A stretch of 64,000 nucleotides of DNA from Oscheius tipulae. Its lineage: Eukaryota; Nematoda; Chromadorea; Rhabditida; Rhabditidae. Position 1 is the first letter of the stretch, and every line of letters begins with the position of its first letter. This document shows, one piece after another, positions 33,336 through 42,942 of the stretch. The translations under genes and the position numbers were made by a program. The stretch is from contig JASJZH010000001.1 of NCBI GenBank assembly GCA_037178975.1, forward strand, positions 4,944,501 to 5,008,500, given 5' to 3'. The notes beneath the pieces are model-generated. The model made no database searches and was not told where the DNA came from. It saw only the letters and a list, made by a program, of their open reading frames with translations.

Positions 33336-33867
33336 ATGTACTTCCGCGGTGTTCTGGCCTTGGTTCTTGTTTTCAACGTGGCTCTGTAAGTCTAGTCTCC
33401 GTCCTCATATCTTTTCTATGTTCAGCTGCCATATTGGAACTCCGGAGTCCAATCAAATTCCATGTCCTCGCTGCAACAGAGTCGGCAAAGATTTAGAGAT
33501 GGCCAAGAGCGATGATGTGCTGGGAAATGTTCAGAATCAGGAGAGCGACAACACCCATTGTCCTAGATGCAAGGGAGTTCAAAAGAATATGGTTGCTGTA
33601 GAAGAGCCATGCGGACCTCGTTGTATGGAAGCCAAGAAACAAGCTGAGCAGGAGACTCTGTTGAAGACCCAGGAGAACGACAACACCCACTGTCCCAGAT
33701 GCAAGGGAGTCAAGAAAGTTGCTGTTCAGAAGCCATGCGGACCCCGTTGTATGGAGACCAAGAAGTTGGGAGAAATGGAGGCTGAACAGGCTGCGAAGAC
33801 GCAGGAAATTGACAACACCCACTGTCCTCGCTGCAAGGGTGTCAAGAAGGTCGCTCCTGTAGCCTGA
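33336..33867 (+). CDS. Secreted Cys-Pro-Arg-Cys repeat protein
   Basis: A TATA box precedes MYFRGVLALVLVFNVAL, a signal peptide split by one 40-base intron (about 33386-33425). The mature protein (about 155 residues) is built from tandem units: NDNTHCPRCKGVKK (three times with small changes), a variant IPCPRCNRVGK at the start, and PCGPRCMEAKK (twice), separated by acidic linkers. All Cys residues therefore sit in CPRC or CGPRC pairs, ten in four CPRC and two C-x3-C units by my reading. Such spacing could bind metal or take part in disulphide exchange. I know no such family. Stop TGA at 33865-33867. Confidence 0.72.
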
Positions 33868-34055
33868 ACAACTAGACGTTTTGTGAAGTAAATGTGTAAA
33901 AAAAAAAGCATAACTTCTTCGAACACTTAGTGTTTAAGGTTCCGTTCGGTAGACTGGTGGTAGGTAATTTAAAATACAATAGATCTTTCCGACGGGAGAA
34001 CATATCTCCAGTATAGTTTGTGAGTTTCGTAGGCTCTGTGAAAAGACAGCGATTG

Positions 34056-34062
34056 CTTATCT
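34056..34062 (-). promoter_or_regulatory. GATA element before lectin-protease fusion gene
   Basis: CTTATCT (AGATAAG), 20 bases before the ATG at 34082. Confidence 0.45.
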
Positions 34063-34081
34063 CTTGGCTCAGCCTCGCCCA

Positions 34082-37000
34082 ATGTTCTTCTCGACGCTAG
34101 CGGCTACTCTTTTCCTCCTGGAGACTGTCCAGGCGACTTGTCCAGCTGGAACCATTTACAATGCTAATTTCGACAAGTAGGAAACACTTAAGAGTCGTTA
34201 AACGTTTGCAGATGTTACAAATATGTCTCCCAGCCAGCCACTTATCTGGTGGCAGAAGAGTCCTGTAAATCCATGGGAGGATATCTTGTAACTATTAGCA
34301 ACTCTTTCGAGAACAGCTACATTGCTGCGGTGGCCGGGGCCAATTCTTGGATTGGACTGAACTATCTGCTGGCCAATACATGGACTTGGGTAGATGGTAC
34401 ATTAGCCCCCTTTTCCAGCTGGGCTCCAGGACAGCCCTCCGATCCCAGCACCAAGCAGTGTGCCTTGTATAACTACGGAAGCGGACTGTGGACGTGAGTC
34501 TTTGGTCTTGAAATTGACAAAGTTACCATCTAGAAAAGAAATGTGCAATGTCCAACACGCATACCTTTGTGATATCAATCCAAATGCTATTCACGGTACT
34601 TTTTGATTCAACTAGTTAACAACACGATTTAGGAAATAGTCTGAACATTCCCGCCAACCCCCAGGCTGATCCAAGCAACGCTCCTCAGTACGCTGCCTAT
34701 CAACAAGCCGTCTCCGAGTTTACCTATTCGGTCAACTTCTCTGCCAGTCCTTGCAACGATTTTTACAACTACGCTTGCGGAAACTACAAGAAACAGGCCA
34801 GTTTGCAGTGTTGATTTCTTCTAGTCTCTAGGTTTCCATCTACGATATGACAGACAACAATTATAACAATATGGTCAGCCAGCTGACTTCTCCAGCCTAC
34901 CAGTCAACTGTCCAGGTTAATCCTTTTTTTAAAATTTTCTTATTTGATAACAGGCTTCGACAGCCCTGACCAAGGAGAAGAAGTTCTTCGATGCCTGTAA
35001 ATCCTCCCTGAGCAACTCCAAGCAAGACAATCAGACGCGTGTCCAGAAGAACTATCTGAAAACGAAAGTCATGACTCTGCAGAGTGTCCTGGGTTCTGCT
35101 TTCACCACAGTTTATGGCGGATCTGCCATCTATCCTACACCTAAACAACTGGCCAACGCTCTTGGTTATCTCTCCTTCGTCGAGGTCTTATCAGCTTTTT
35201 TCCAAACCAAAGATCGGCTTTAGGGCATTGATACCTACATCAGTCCATATGTGGACACCTATTGGAGAGATAATACCAAGGGAAACCTATTCTTCGTCGA
35301 CCAGAATACTTGTGAACTGCCGTGAGTTCAGAGGAATACATTGAAATGGAAATTAGGAAGACTTATTACGCCCCCAATGTGTTCCCGACCATTAAGAACT
35401 CGTATATTGACAGGACTGTTGGTGTCCTGCAAGATTACTGTTCGGAACAGGTTGGAAACTTCAGTACAATTCAAACTGATGTTTAGGGAATCCCCTGCCC
35501 ATCGAATCTCAAGTCAAAGGTCCAGGATTTGATCAATTTCGAGCAGATCATTGCCTACAACTACAGTACAGACGATACTACCAGACGCCAGGCTAACAGG
35601 AACTGGAACCCTCAGACATTCAACCAAGCCCAGTCGACCTACTCCTTCATCGACTGGTCCGCCTACATTTCAAACGTTTGAGTTTTTAAAACAAAAACGA
35701 CTGAAATTCCAGATTCCATATGCTGCAGCCAGATCGCGAGTTCAAGCTGCCGGTTACAACTTTGATCTGATGGAGCCAGCCATGACCCAGAAGTTGAGCA
35801 AAGAACTTCAGGGCTATGGAGCTGAGAAAGTTGTCAACTATCTCTACATGAGACTGATTCTAGACTCGTCTCAATATCTGCCATCATATGGAAATTCGTT
35901 TGAGAAAATGCCCAAGGTAATTTATTCATTCTGCTTCTCCAAGTATGAATTGTAGCTCGAGAGAACACCGAAAATTGGAATTGATCGCAGAGACAGGAAG
36001 CAAAAGAGGAAGCCCATATCTGTGAGGAATATGGACGCGGCTTCCCCAGTCGAGCAGCAATGTATTGAGCTGGCTGATGATCTTCTTCAGTATGCCAACG
36101 GTCGCGTTTTTATTGACAAGATTTATCCCGATCAGGCCTCGAGAAAGGCCATTAGAGAGTGAGTTCTTTGATCCAATAACACAGAATACTATCAGTACTG
36201 CCGGAGGTCTAATCAAGAACGTGGTCAACTCTTTCCAAGGAATGCTGGAACAACTCGACTGGATGGACGATTCGACCAAGTTAAGAGCTCTGGATAAGAC
36301 GAACAACATCATCAAGAATATTGCCTTTCCGGATTGGATCACCGACAATTCCCAACTCGACAACTACTACAGTCTCCTGGATATCTCCTTCACCACCGAC
36401 TTCTATACTATGTGGGATCTTCTTATTCAGTTCAACCTCCAGCTCGAATACAAGAAACTGATGACAGTTCCCGCCGACAGAAACGACTTCCAAGCCGGAC
36501 CTGGAGTCGTCAATGCCTGGTATCAGCCCGAATTCAACAGTATTACTCTAGCTGCTGGAATGCTGCAACCGCCTTTCTTCCATCAAAACTTCCCCACTTC
36601 CATGAACTACGGTGGTATTGGAATTGTCAGCGGTGAGTCAGATAGAATTTTTTTCGATTTCAAGTTTGTAGGACATGAGCTGACACACGGATTCGATGAC
36701 CAGGGTGTCCAATGGGATCCGACCGGAAATCTTCCCTCGACTCCTTGGATGGATACCAATTCGTCTACCGGCTTCAATCAAATGGCCAACTGTGTCATCA
36801 ATGGTAGCTATTCAATGAAAACGTAGTAGTTTCGTATTTAAGAATACAGCAACTTCTGCCCGCTGGACGCTGCGAAATACACTCCGAACTGTATTAATGG
36901 CGCCCAAACTCAAGGAGAGAACATTGCTGACAACGGAGGTCTGTTCCACGTTTACTATTGGCATTTAGAGGTTTAGGAATCCACGCAGCCTTCCGTGCGT

Positions 37001-37299
37001 ACCGAACTCACATAGCCCTCGACGGACCAGACCCAGTTCTTCCCGATCCCGTCTTTAGCCAATTCACTCACGATCAGCTCTTTTTCCTCAACTACGGACA
37101 GATCTGGTGCGAGGCTCCAGTGAATGATGGCTCGGTCTACCGCCAACTTATGACCGATCCTCACTCACCCGCTCTGTACAGAGTCTTTGGAACCATCCAA
37201 AACTTCCCCGCCTTCCGAGTTGCCTACAACTGTCCAGTCGGAAGCTCCTATTCTCCAGTCGATCACTGCCGTGTCTGGGTACCTAATGTCGAAAACTAA
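34082..37299 (+). CDS. C-type lectin domain fused to an M13 (neprilysin) metallopeptidase
   Basis: Signal peptide [18 protein letters not shown], then [18 protein letters not shown] and one full CTLD ([41 protein letters not shown]). In phase across the intron at about 34597-34632 it runs into an M13 domain: ACGNYKK region, [17 protein letters not shown] (substrate-binding NAxY block), then [11 protein letters not shown], the zinc motif HExxH, then GENIADNGG, the third zinc ligand and catalytic Asp, and the C-terminal CRVW typical of M13 enzymes. TAA at 37297-37299. M13 enzymes are zinc endopeptidases usually anchored as type II membrane proteins; here a cleavable signal and a lectin replace the anchor, so a secreted, sugar-targeted protease is likely. 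About 14 exons; all joins I checked keep frame. The catalytic residues are intact. Confidence 0.88.
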
Positions 37300-37573
37300 C
37301 TACAGGGCTAATGAACTTTTTACTATTGACCAGCTACCGACAGCACCTCCGCAGCTCTTTGGCCTTAAAACTCATAACAGGCGTCTTTGCCGTTTCCCCG
37401 CTTTCCTAGTAGATAGCTGGCTTGTCCCCCTTCTCTTGACATGAAATGACTTGTCAGCGTTTTTGGGTATTAGTGTTGATATGCAATTGTGCGGACACCA
37501 TGACAGACAGACAGATGGACACCATTGCACTTTAGTAAAGAAAGATCATTATTAGTGGAGAGATGTCTTCTAG

Positions 37574-38666
37574 CTATTGTCGTATGAATCTGAATACTTG
37601 CTCGTACTCCCTGTCCCTCACTGACCAACCTTTCTGACAGAGAGTATAGGCGTAGGCGTTGTATCTCTGAGCGGACCACATCCCGAACTCGGCGTAGTCA
37701 TACTGGAGAAGGACAGTTCCATAGTCTCCTTGAGGATTGGCTGGAGAATTGAAACATTTATTTGTGGAAACTGTCCGACTCATACTCACATTGAATGAAA
37801 TTGTTGTATCCTGTCAGTTTGGTGCCGTCCATCCAAGTACAGTTTCCGGGATCGTTGTCCAAACATTGGAGCCCTATCCAGACAAACCCGTCAATAAATC
37901 CAATCAAATTAGCAATGAAGTCGTTCTGTTCCTTGCTCAAAATAATGGGGAGGGTTGCAAATTCTCTCTTACAATCTGCCATAGAATCGTTGTAATTTCC
38001 AAGGAGTGGGATGTACTTATTACATTTTATATACAGAAAGTTTGTGTCTCACCTTGTAGCACTTGCAATCTGCAGCCGATTGAGTGTAGAATCTGTCACA
38101 GATGAAAGTTCCGCACGGGGATGGGTCAGCCTTGCAGACGAAAGATTGTGCTTTGTTACATATTGCCTTACTAAAATTTGTTTCGACAAGAGACAAGGAA
38201 AACCGACTTCCAAAGACCATTATTGTTGTCCATCTCGGCGCATTGGTAACTACTGGGATCGGTGATAGTAGGGCTCAACTTCCAGTAGTCAGTTGGAGCT
38301 CCGGGTCTCGTCCAAGACCAGTTTTGACTCGTTAAATAATTTAGCCCGATCCATGTACTGAACGAGCCCGTAGTCATAGATAAAAAATATGTTTTTCTTT
38401 TTCAAGTTAGATAGGATTACCAGCAACATATGTGTTCTCGAACCCGTTCTGGATGTCAACCAAATGTCCCCCAAATTTTCTCGCACAATACTGCTCGGCT
38501 TGGACAAAGCTTTGAGGGTCATTTATCAGAACGTAGCATCTACAAAGATGTTTAGAAAGAATGGCAGATCTTACTTGTTCAGGTTGGAATCATAGGTCAT
38601 TCCATCGGGACAATAGGCGCCAACCAAAACAATTAGACTCAAATACGGAAATAGAGAGACCCGCAT
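37574..38666 (-). CDS. Secreted protein with two C-type lectin domains
   Basis: Minus strand from ATG at 38666: signal peptide MRVSLFPYLSLIVLVGA, then YCPDGMTYDSNLNKCYVL opening CTLD1 with FSTWIGLNYLTSQNWSW, YQCAEMDNNNGLW and an exon with CNKAQSFVCKADP. CTLD2 begins CGTFICDRFYTQS and has VWIGLQCLDNDPGNCTWMDG. The last exon ends REYEQVFRFIRQ with TAG at 37574-37576. It lies tail to tail with the fusion gene, 275 bases away. It resembles the gene at 28729 in its entry motif (CPxGMTY). No strong calcium triad. Confidence 0.85.
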
Positions 38667-38713
38667 TTTGGAGAAGCATAAAACGATTCTAGCGGCGTTG
38701 CCAGTTTCGGGCT

Positions 38714-38722
38714 ACTGATAAG
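38714..38722 (+). promoter_or_regulatory. GATA element before lectin gene
   Basis: ACTGATAAG, the preferred site of nematode intestinal GATA factors, 48 bases upstream of the minus-strand ATG at 38666. Confidence 0.5.
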
Positions 38723-38743
38723 AAGAGACTTCCTCTCCGAGAA

Positions 38744-38750
38744 TATAAAA
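38744..38750 (+). promoter_or_regulatory. Orphan TATA box
   Basis: TATAAAA on the plus strand, facing away from the lectin gene. The next plus-strand ATG (about 38848) opens only nine codons before TGA and the dispersed repeat follows, so this may be the promoter of a lost small gene. Confidence 0.3.
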
Positions 38751-38934
38751 AGACGGCACACTGATTTATACAGTCAAGATCTCAGTTTCTTCATCCACGT
38801 AGACGAGGATTCTACAACTTGGCTCGGCAGCCGTTTTCACCGGTTGCTCATGCAGCTCTGCTTGCTTCAAGGGAGCTGAAAACGAGTCTTTAAACTACGG
38901 TTCTTTTGTGGTACACGGACGGCATTATCAATCT

Positions 38935-39134
38935 GTCTCTGTTTGCGTGTCTGTCTGAAGCCTTAGTATTAATCAATTTGTCACACATACTTTGTGACAG
39001 CAGTTACTCTTTGCAAATCAAGTCAAAGCGAGTCAGTTTGGGAGGCGTCTCTGGGAGAGCGCTGCCCATGTCACGGTAGCTCGATGGAAGCTTCATCTGT
39101 CTGTCACGAGCCCCAACGGGGCATCAGCCAAACT
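38935..39134 (-). repeat. Dispersed repeat, copy 2
   Basis: Inverted copy of the repeat at 25114-25312 (see that entry for shared blocks). At its right end GAGCCCCAACGGGGC forms a small hairpin. Between genes; no coding capacity. Confidence 0.7.
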
Positions 39135-39500
39135 TGCTTTCTTTCCAAAAGCTATAAAGTGCTGTAGTCAAAAACAAACTTTGTACCTAATTAGAGTTTC
39201 GTAACAGAATTGCATCATCAGTATAGTCCAATTCACAGCTGTTTCAATGTTGTATTGTATATTCATCGGATACGATAATCCTTATGGCCATTTTGTCATG
39301 GATGTCTGTCAATCATTGTTATGAACAGCTTTTTCATTGGATTGTTATTCGTACAGTTTTGTGTTAAACTGAATACAGACATGAATCGAGTTTCCCTCAA
39401 CATTGTACATTCACTCAGACGGCCAAATAACTCCGTCTGGTACACAGTTTAAGACACTGGTATCGTGACTCCTTTCTTTTTGAAAAAAAAAATAGGAAAC
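39135..39500. other. Intergenic, nothing recognised
   Basis: 366 bases between the repeat and the next small peptide gene, AT-rich, with no supported exon. Confidence 0.5.
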
Positions 39501-39826
39501 ATGGAAATTTTTCTGCTCTGCTTCTTGATGCTAACTACGCATTGAACGTCTTCGTCCCGGAGAGTAAGCAATAAAAGTTGTCAAGCAGAGTTTGAGTCCA
39601 AGCAAAGTACAACGACTGTGTCACCGATTGTGCTTGGGGCAGTTGGCAGCATCAGCTCTCAAGCATGAACGACTGTGAGCGAGAAGCCAAGGAAGAACAG
39701 GCTAGCTCTTGGCTGATCAGTTTGGTATGGTGAAATAAATCATTGAAATTATTTCCCAAGTTCTATACTATGTCGTGCAGTCAGTCCATCGAAAAGTATC
39801 CAGAGGAGTGTGTACCGTCTCGGTAG
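39501..39826 (+). pseudogene. Small secreted Cys-containing peptide gene with frameshift in its leader
   Basis: ATG at 39501 opens a signal-peptide frame (MEIFLLCFLMLTT) that hits TGA within two codons. Another frame carries on naturally (ALNVFVPE), then after an intron (about 39566-39603) KYNDCVTDCAWGSWQHQL and CEREAKEEQASSWLISL, and after a further intron FYTMSCSQSIEKYPEECVP, stopping TAG at 39824-39826. The later exon joins are in phase. So one missing or extra base near 39540 separates leader from mature peptide. Either the gene is dead or the assembly has an indel. Five Cys residues in the mature part suggest a disulphide-bonded secreted peptide. Confidence 0.45.
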
Positions 39827-39848
39827 TTAAACAAACTCTCTTCCTTGT

Positions 39849-40544
39849 TTATTGAACACAACACCATCTTCTTCTCTTCTTCCTATCGAATCTGGGCAAA
39901 AAGCTAGCTGAGGCTATTTGCATGAAGACGTCGTCTATGGAGTCCAAACTTCGCGAAGAACACTCGATATAAATAGCTTGTATTCTCCGAGCCATTGCTT
40001 CACCCTGCTCGATACTGACTGGCATCTAAAATTCAATTAATTTTGTACTTTTAGCATGATACTTTGTTATCTCTTGCCAGTCTTGAAAGTATTTCAGAGT
40101 TGTTCCTCACGTCTTTTTTGAGTCCAACCAAGACGACCGGGACATCCGGACACCAGTGCCAAACCTGAAAAACCTATTTCTAAAACCTATTAAGAACAAA
40201 ATACCTCGGGAGCCCAGATTTCTTCAACGTCGATCAGGGAACTAGGAGAGTCTATTCCGAAAGTGATCACCATGACGTCGGCGTCAGGATAGCTGAGTGG
40301 ACGTAATCGATTATAATCCTCAGATCCCTCAGTATACCATAGACTCAAATCGAGCTAGGAAAGGTGAAAGACTGCATAATATACATACCGGTTTTCCGTG
40401 ATAATCAATAGATCGCGTCCAGGTCTCGAAAATGCGATTTGTCTTCTCCTCTGAGAAACATCCTTTGCAAAATGTTTCGATCAAGGAGGCTTTTCCAACA
40501 TTCGTACTGCCGACAAAGACGATCTTCTTGGTAAGATTGGACAT
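39849..40544 (-). CDS. Rho-like small GTPase lacking consensus nucleotide-binding residues
   Basis: Minus strand: [18 protein letters not shown] is the P-loop, but the residue after GK is Ala instead of Ser/Thr. The switch I part (TNRIFETW) lacks the conserved Thr, and switch II reads [20 protein letters not shown] where Rho proteins have DTAGQED. Rho-specific sequence follows: [20 protein letters not shown] (PEVRHHCP..LVGTKLDLR in Rho), where the NKxD/TKxD motif reads LKKD, then [18 protein letters not shown] and a polybasic tail ending RRRWCCVQ, a CaaX-like prenylation signal. Stop TAA at 39849-39851. It is clearly derived from Rho and membrane-targeted, but probably does not cycle GTP normally. 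Frame intact through four introns, so it is not an obvious pseudogene. Confidence 0.78.
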
Positions 40545-40782
40545 TTGGAAGGAAACTGAAAAAATCTTGAGTTGGCTGCCTATAAAAACCATTCGAGTTA
40601 GAAATTAATCGCTATCTCCTTCCGCAAATATTGAGTGGCCTGTTGATCACCTCTATATGGAAATAGGTCAAAATTCTCACTGTCGTTTTCTGACTCATGC
40701 GCTCTTTTGAAACTGGCAGAAACCAGAAAAAGGATCGAATTAAGCCATGATGCTGTTGTATTTTTTTAATTTTATTATTGAA

Positions 40783-41166
40783 CTAAAGAAACTGTTCTGT
40801 ACTGAGAAGAATCCACTGTCTCCAAGGGCATTGAATCCAGCCAATTTCGTACAGTCGAGCTATTGACGTCTGCGATGTTCGAATTTGAACACGAAATTCC
40901 AAGAAAAGGGGCGTAGTTGATCGGACAGTTTCCACTTCCAGACAAGTTGTACGTTTACAGTGGCACCTTCCGAAGCACAGATTGATTTGGCGTATAAATA
41001 GGTGGTAGTCATACTGCGATATTTCGATGAGAAAAGGGAAGGAAGAATACCTTGTTACAGCTACAGTTTCCCTCGTAGAGGGAACAGCCAGAACAACACA
41101 CAATCTGCTCTGAACTGCTCTTTGCAATTGATGTAACGTTGTAACTCTCAATTTTCCGTCGACTAT
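40783..41166 (-). CDS. Cys-rich, probably secreted protein, 5' exon not found
   Basis: On the minus strand an exon opened by an AAATAG acceptor (about 41166) encodes ESYNVTSIAKSSSEQIV, then CCSGCSLYEGNCSCNK. After a 37-base intron (about 41013-41050) it goes on YDYHLFIRQINLCFGRCHC and KRTTCLEVETV, with a long basic/hydrophobic tail ending LLSTEQFL and TAG at 40783-40785. Ten Cys residues in about 45 residues suggest a disulphide-rich fold. The exon with start codon and signal peptide was not identified (a donor GTAAAAC at about 41200 is possible). Family unknown. Confidence 0.45.
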   Translation of the reverse strand: MVDGKLRVTTLHQLQRAVQSRLCVVLAVPSTRETVAVTRYSSFPFLIEISQYDYHLFIRQINLCFGRCHCKRTTCLEVETVRSTTPLFLEFRVQIRTSQTSIARLYEIGWIQCPWRQWILLSTEQFL

Positions 41167-41519
41167 TTCAGATATGAATGAGAAGACTGACCCTGTTTTA
41201 CTTATGTTATCCTACTCGTGTCATCAAGTCTGTTTCTTCCGAAGAGAACTCGTTCCACTAGAATAAACCAGGGAGGTACGAACTCAAGTTTGCAGGAACA
41301 AACTCCTTGTTTCCGCTCCGATTTTCACGAAAAGAGCTGCCAGACGGAATACAAATGAGTCCGTCATCTATTGTCCCTTCTCTCGCGCATTATGGCTGTC
41401 TGGTATTCCTCCCACTATCGTCAGCTTCGTTAAATTCAAATTCAACTTTCTTCAGATCATCAATTTCTCTGTAGCTCACTTTACCTCTGGTCAACCCATT
41501 TTCAGAAATCTTCTCGAAC
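41167..41519. other. Divergent promoter region of two Cys-rich genes
   Basis: 353 bases between the heads of two divergently transcribed Cys-rich genes. It should also hold the missing first exon of the minus-strand one. Confidence 0.4.
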
Positions 41520-41945
41520 ATGATAACCTTCGTTCTGGCTGTCTTGCTGGCAGCCGCGGTCGTCATGGCTGGTGATGAAAACTCCCTTCTCAAACCCACG
41601 ACCGAATGCAGTAATAATCTAAAATATGTTCCTGAACGCTTCTCAGAGTGGCCCGAGTTCCGGAAATGTCTTCACGGATGTGGAAGGAAACAGTTCTCCT
41701 TCGGTTATTGCGAGCTGTATTGTGAAAGTCAAAACTCCTTGATCAATACGTGTAGGAGACAGAAAAGTGAGCTTTTTGGTAACTTCATTGTCACAATTAC
41801 AGATACTGTAAAGCAAAAGAAGAATATACTCTGGAATACTGGGTTCCAGGCGCAGGACACTCTCTTGACCGGGACAGCCTCTTGTACCCACTGGTGTCAC
41901 AGTCGTGGATACGATTTCAGCTATTGTCGCTTCTTCTGTAACTGA
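41520..41945 (+). CDS. Secreted protein with two C-x3-C-x9-C-x3-C motifs
   Basis: Signal peptide MITFVLAVLLAAAVVMA, then a short spacer and motif 1, CLHGCGRKQFSFGYCELYC. After a linker, motif 2, CTHWCHSRGYDFSYCRFFC, ends the protein (stop TGA at 41943-41945). Both have Cys spacing C-x3-C-x9-C-x3-C and share F/Y-S-F/Y-x-Y before the third Cys. This is the framework of alpha-helical hairpin peptides, in which two helices are tied by two disulphides. A 36-base GTGAGC..TTACAG intron (41769-41804) lies between them; its length is a multiple of three and its frame open, so it may be retained. Role unknown; antimicrobial or defensive use would be a guess. Confidence 0.68.
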   Translation: MITFVLAVLLAAAVVMAGDENSLLKPTTECSNNLKYVPERFSEWPEFRKCLHGCGRKQFSFGYCELYCESQNSLINTCRRQKSELFGNFIVTITDTVKQKKNILWNTGFQAQDTLLTGTASCTHWCHSRGYDFSYCRFFCN

Positions 41946-42104
41946 ATAAAATCAAATACTTCTCAAAAAGTTGTATTGATACTGAGCCACTACCCCCACA
42001 TGCCTTTTTAGGATAGGACATATTTTCAAATTCAGAGCATAGTAGGTTTATTTTCTACAGAAACCCATTATTATACTGTACAATTCGAGTTTATCGATGC
42101 CCAT

Positions 42105-42367
42105 TTAGATGAACTTTCTCTGCTCGACCTCCCCGGGGAGCTTCTGATCTCCCTGAAGCTTGTCGGTCTGCAGATTCTCTCTTTTGAAGTCCTTCTGAAA
42201 GTACTTTAGTATGTTGAGACACTCTTCTCTTTTACCTGCTTGCAGCTCTCGGAGCACTTTTCATGACACTCCTTGAAGTCCTTCTGGATTCCTCCCTTAC
42301 TATCCAGACCGCCTTGCTGTCCGGAGGAGATGATGTGAGCTTGGTCTTGATTGCGGTTACTGTCCAT
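42105..42367 (-). CDS. Small polar protein, possible paralogue of the 22811 gene
   Basis: Minus strand from ATG at 42367: MDSNRNQDQAHIISSGQQ, then KDFKECHEKCSESCKQ. An intron (about 42192-42237) in phase 0 leads to KDFKRENLQTDKLQGDQK and LPGEVEQRKFI, TAA at 42105-42107. No signal peptide; very hydrophilic; three Cys. The start (MD-x-x-R, D, I-I-x-S-x-Q) and the intron position followed by a charged segment with N-L-Q mirror exons 1-2 of the gene at 22811. Function unknown. Confidence 0.5.
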
Positions 42368-42630
42368 TTTCTGGAAAGATTTTCAGAATTTTGGAGTAAG
42401 AATCTAGAAGAAGAGAATGAGATGAAATGTGAAGAAAGGTCCTTTGCAAGATCCTTTTATAATGGAGAGCGTCGCCAATCTGTTTTTGTTATTCCCACGC
42501 CCGAAATAAGAAAGTACAGTCTCAAGGCCATGTTTTGGTTGAGGAACTGTTGATGTTTTTATTAAAGAGCGCATGGGGAGAGGGGATTTCCTGTACTATC
42601 TCATCTCTAACGTCATAAAAATACTCTAGA

Positions 42631-42679
42631 ACATTTTTGTTCAGACAATACAACAAGGCTGTATTGTCTGAACAAATGT
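42631..42679. repeat. Short perfect hairpin (inverted repeat)
   Basis: TTGTTCAGACAATACA (42638-42653) and TGTATTGTCTGAACAA form a nearly perfect stem with a loop of about seven bases, extended outward by ACAT/ATGT. Intergenic. It could be a small structured RNA or a transposon terminal relic. It is shorter than usual pre-miRNAs. Confidence 0.45.
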
Positions 42680-42942
42680 CTGTGTTGAAATAGATCTTTT
42701 CTTCGAGAAGCTGTGGAAAAAAGATTTTTCTTTTTAAGTAAAGACCAGACTATGTTTATAAGTGAAAGGGTCAGTCACCAAAATAACGCTCAAACTGAGA
42801 TCACTGTGCAATAGATGCAGAATACATACGGATATGAAATCTTTTGCTTATTCTACCCCTTCAGTATCTTATTCTTCGTGTTCTGGTACGAAGCGATATC
42901 TTCCAAAGATCTTCTTTCCTAATCCTCTGAACCTCCTGCCTT

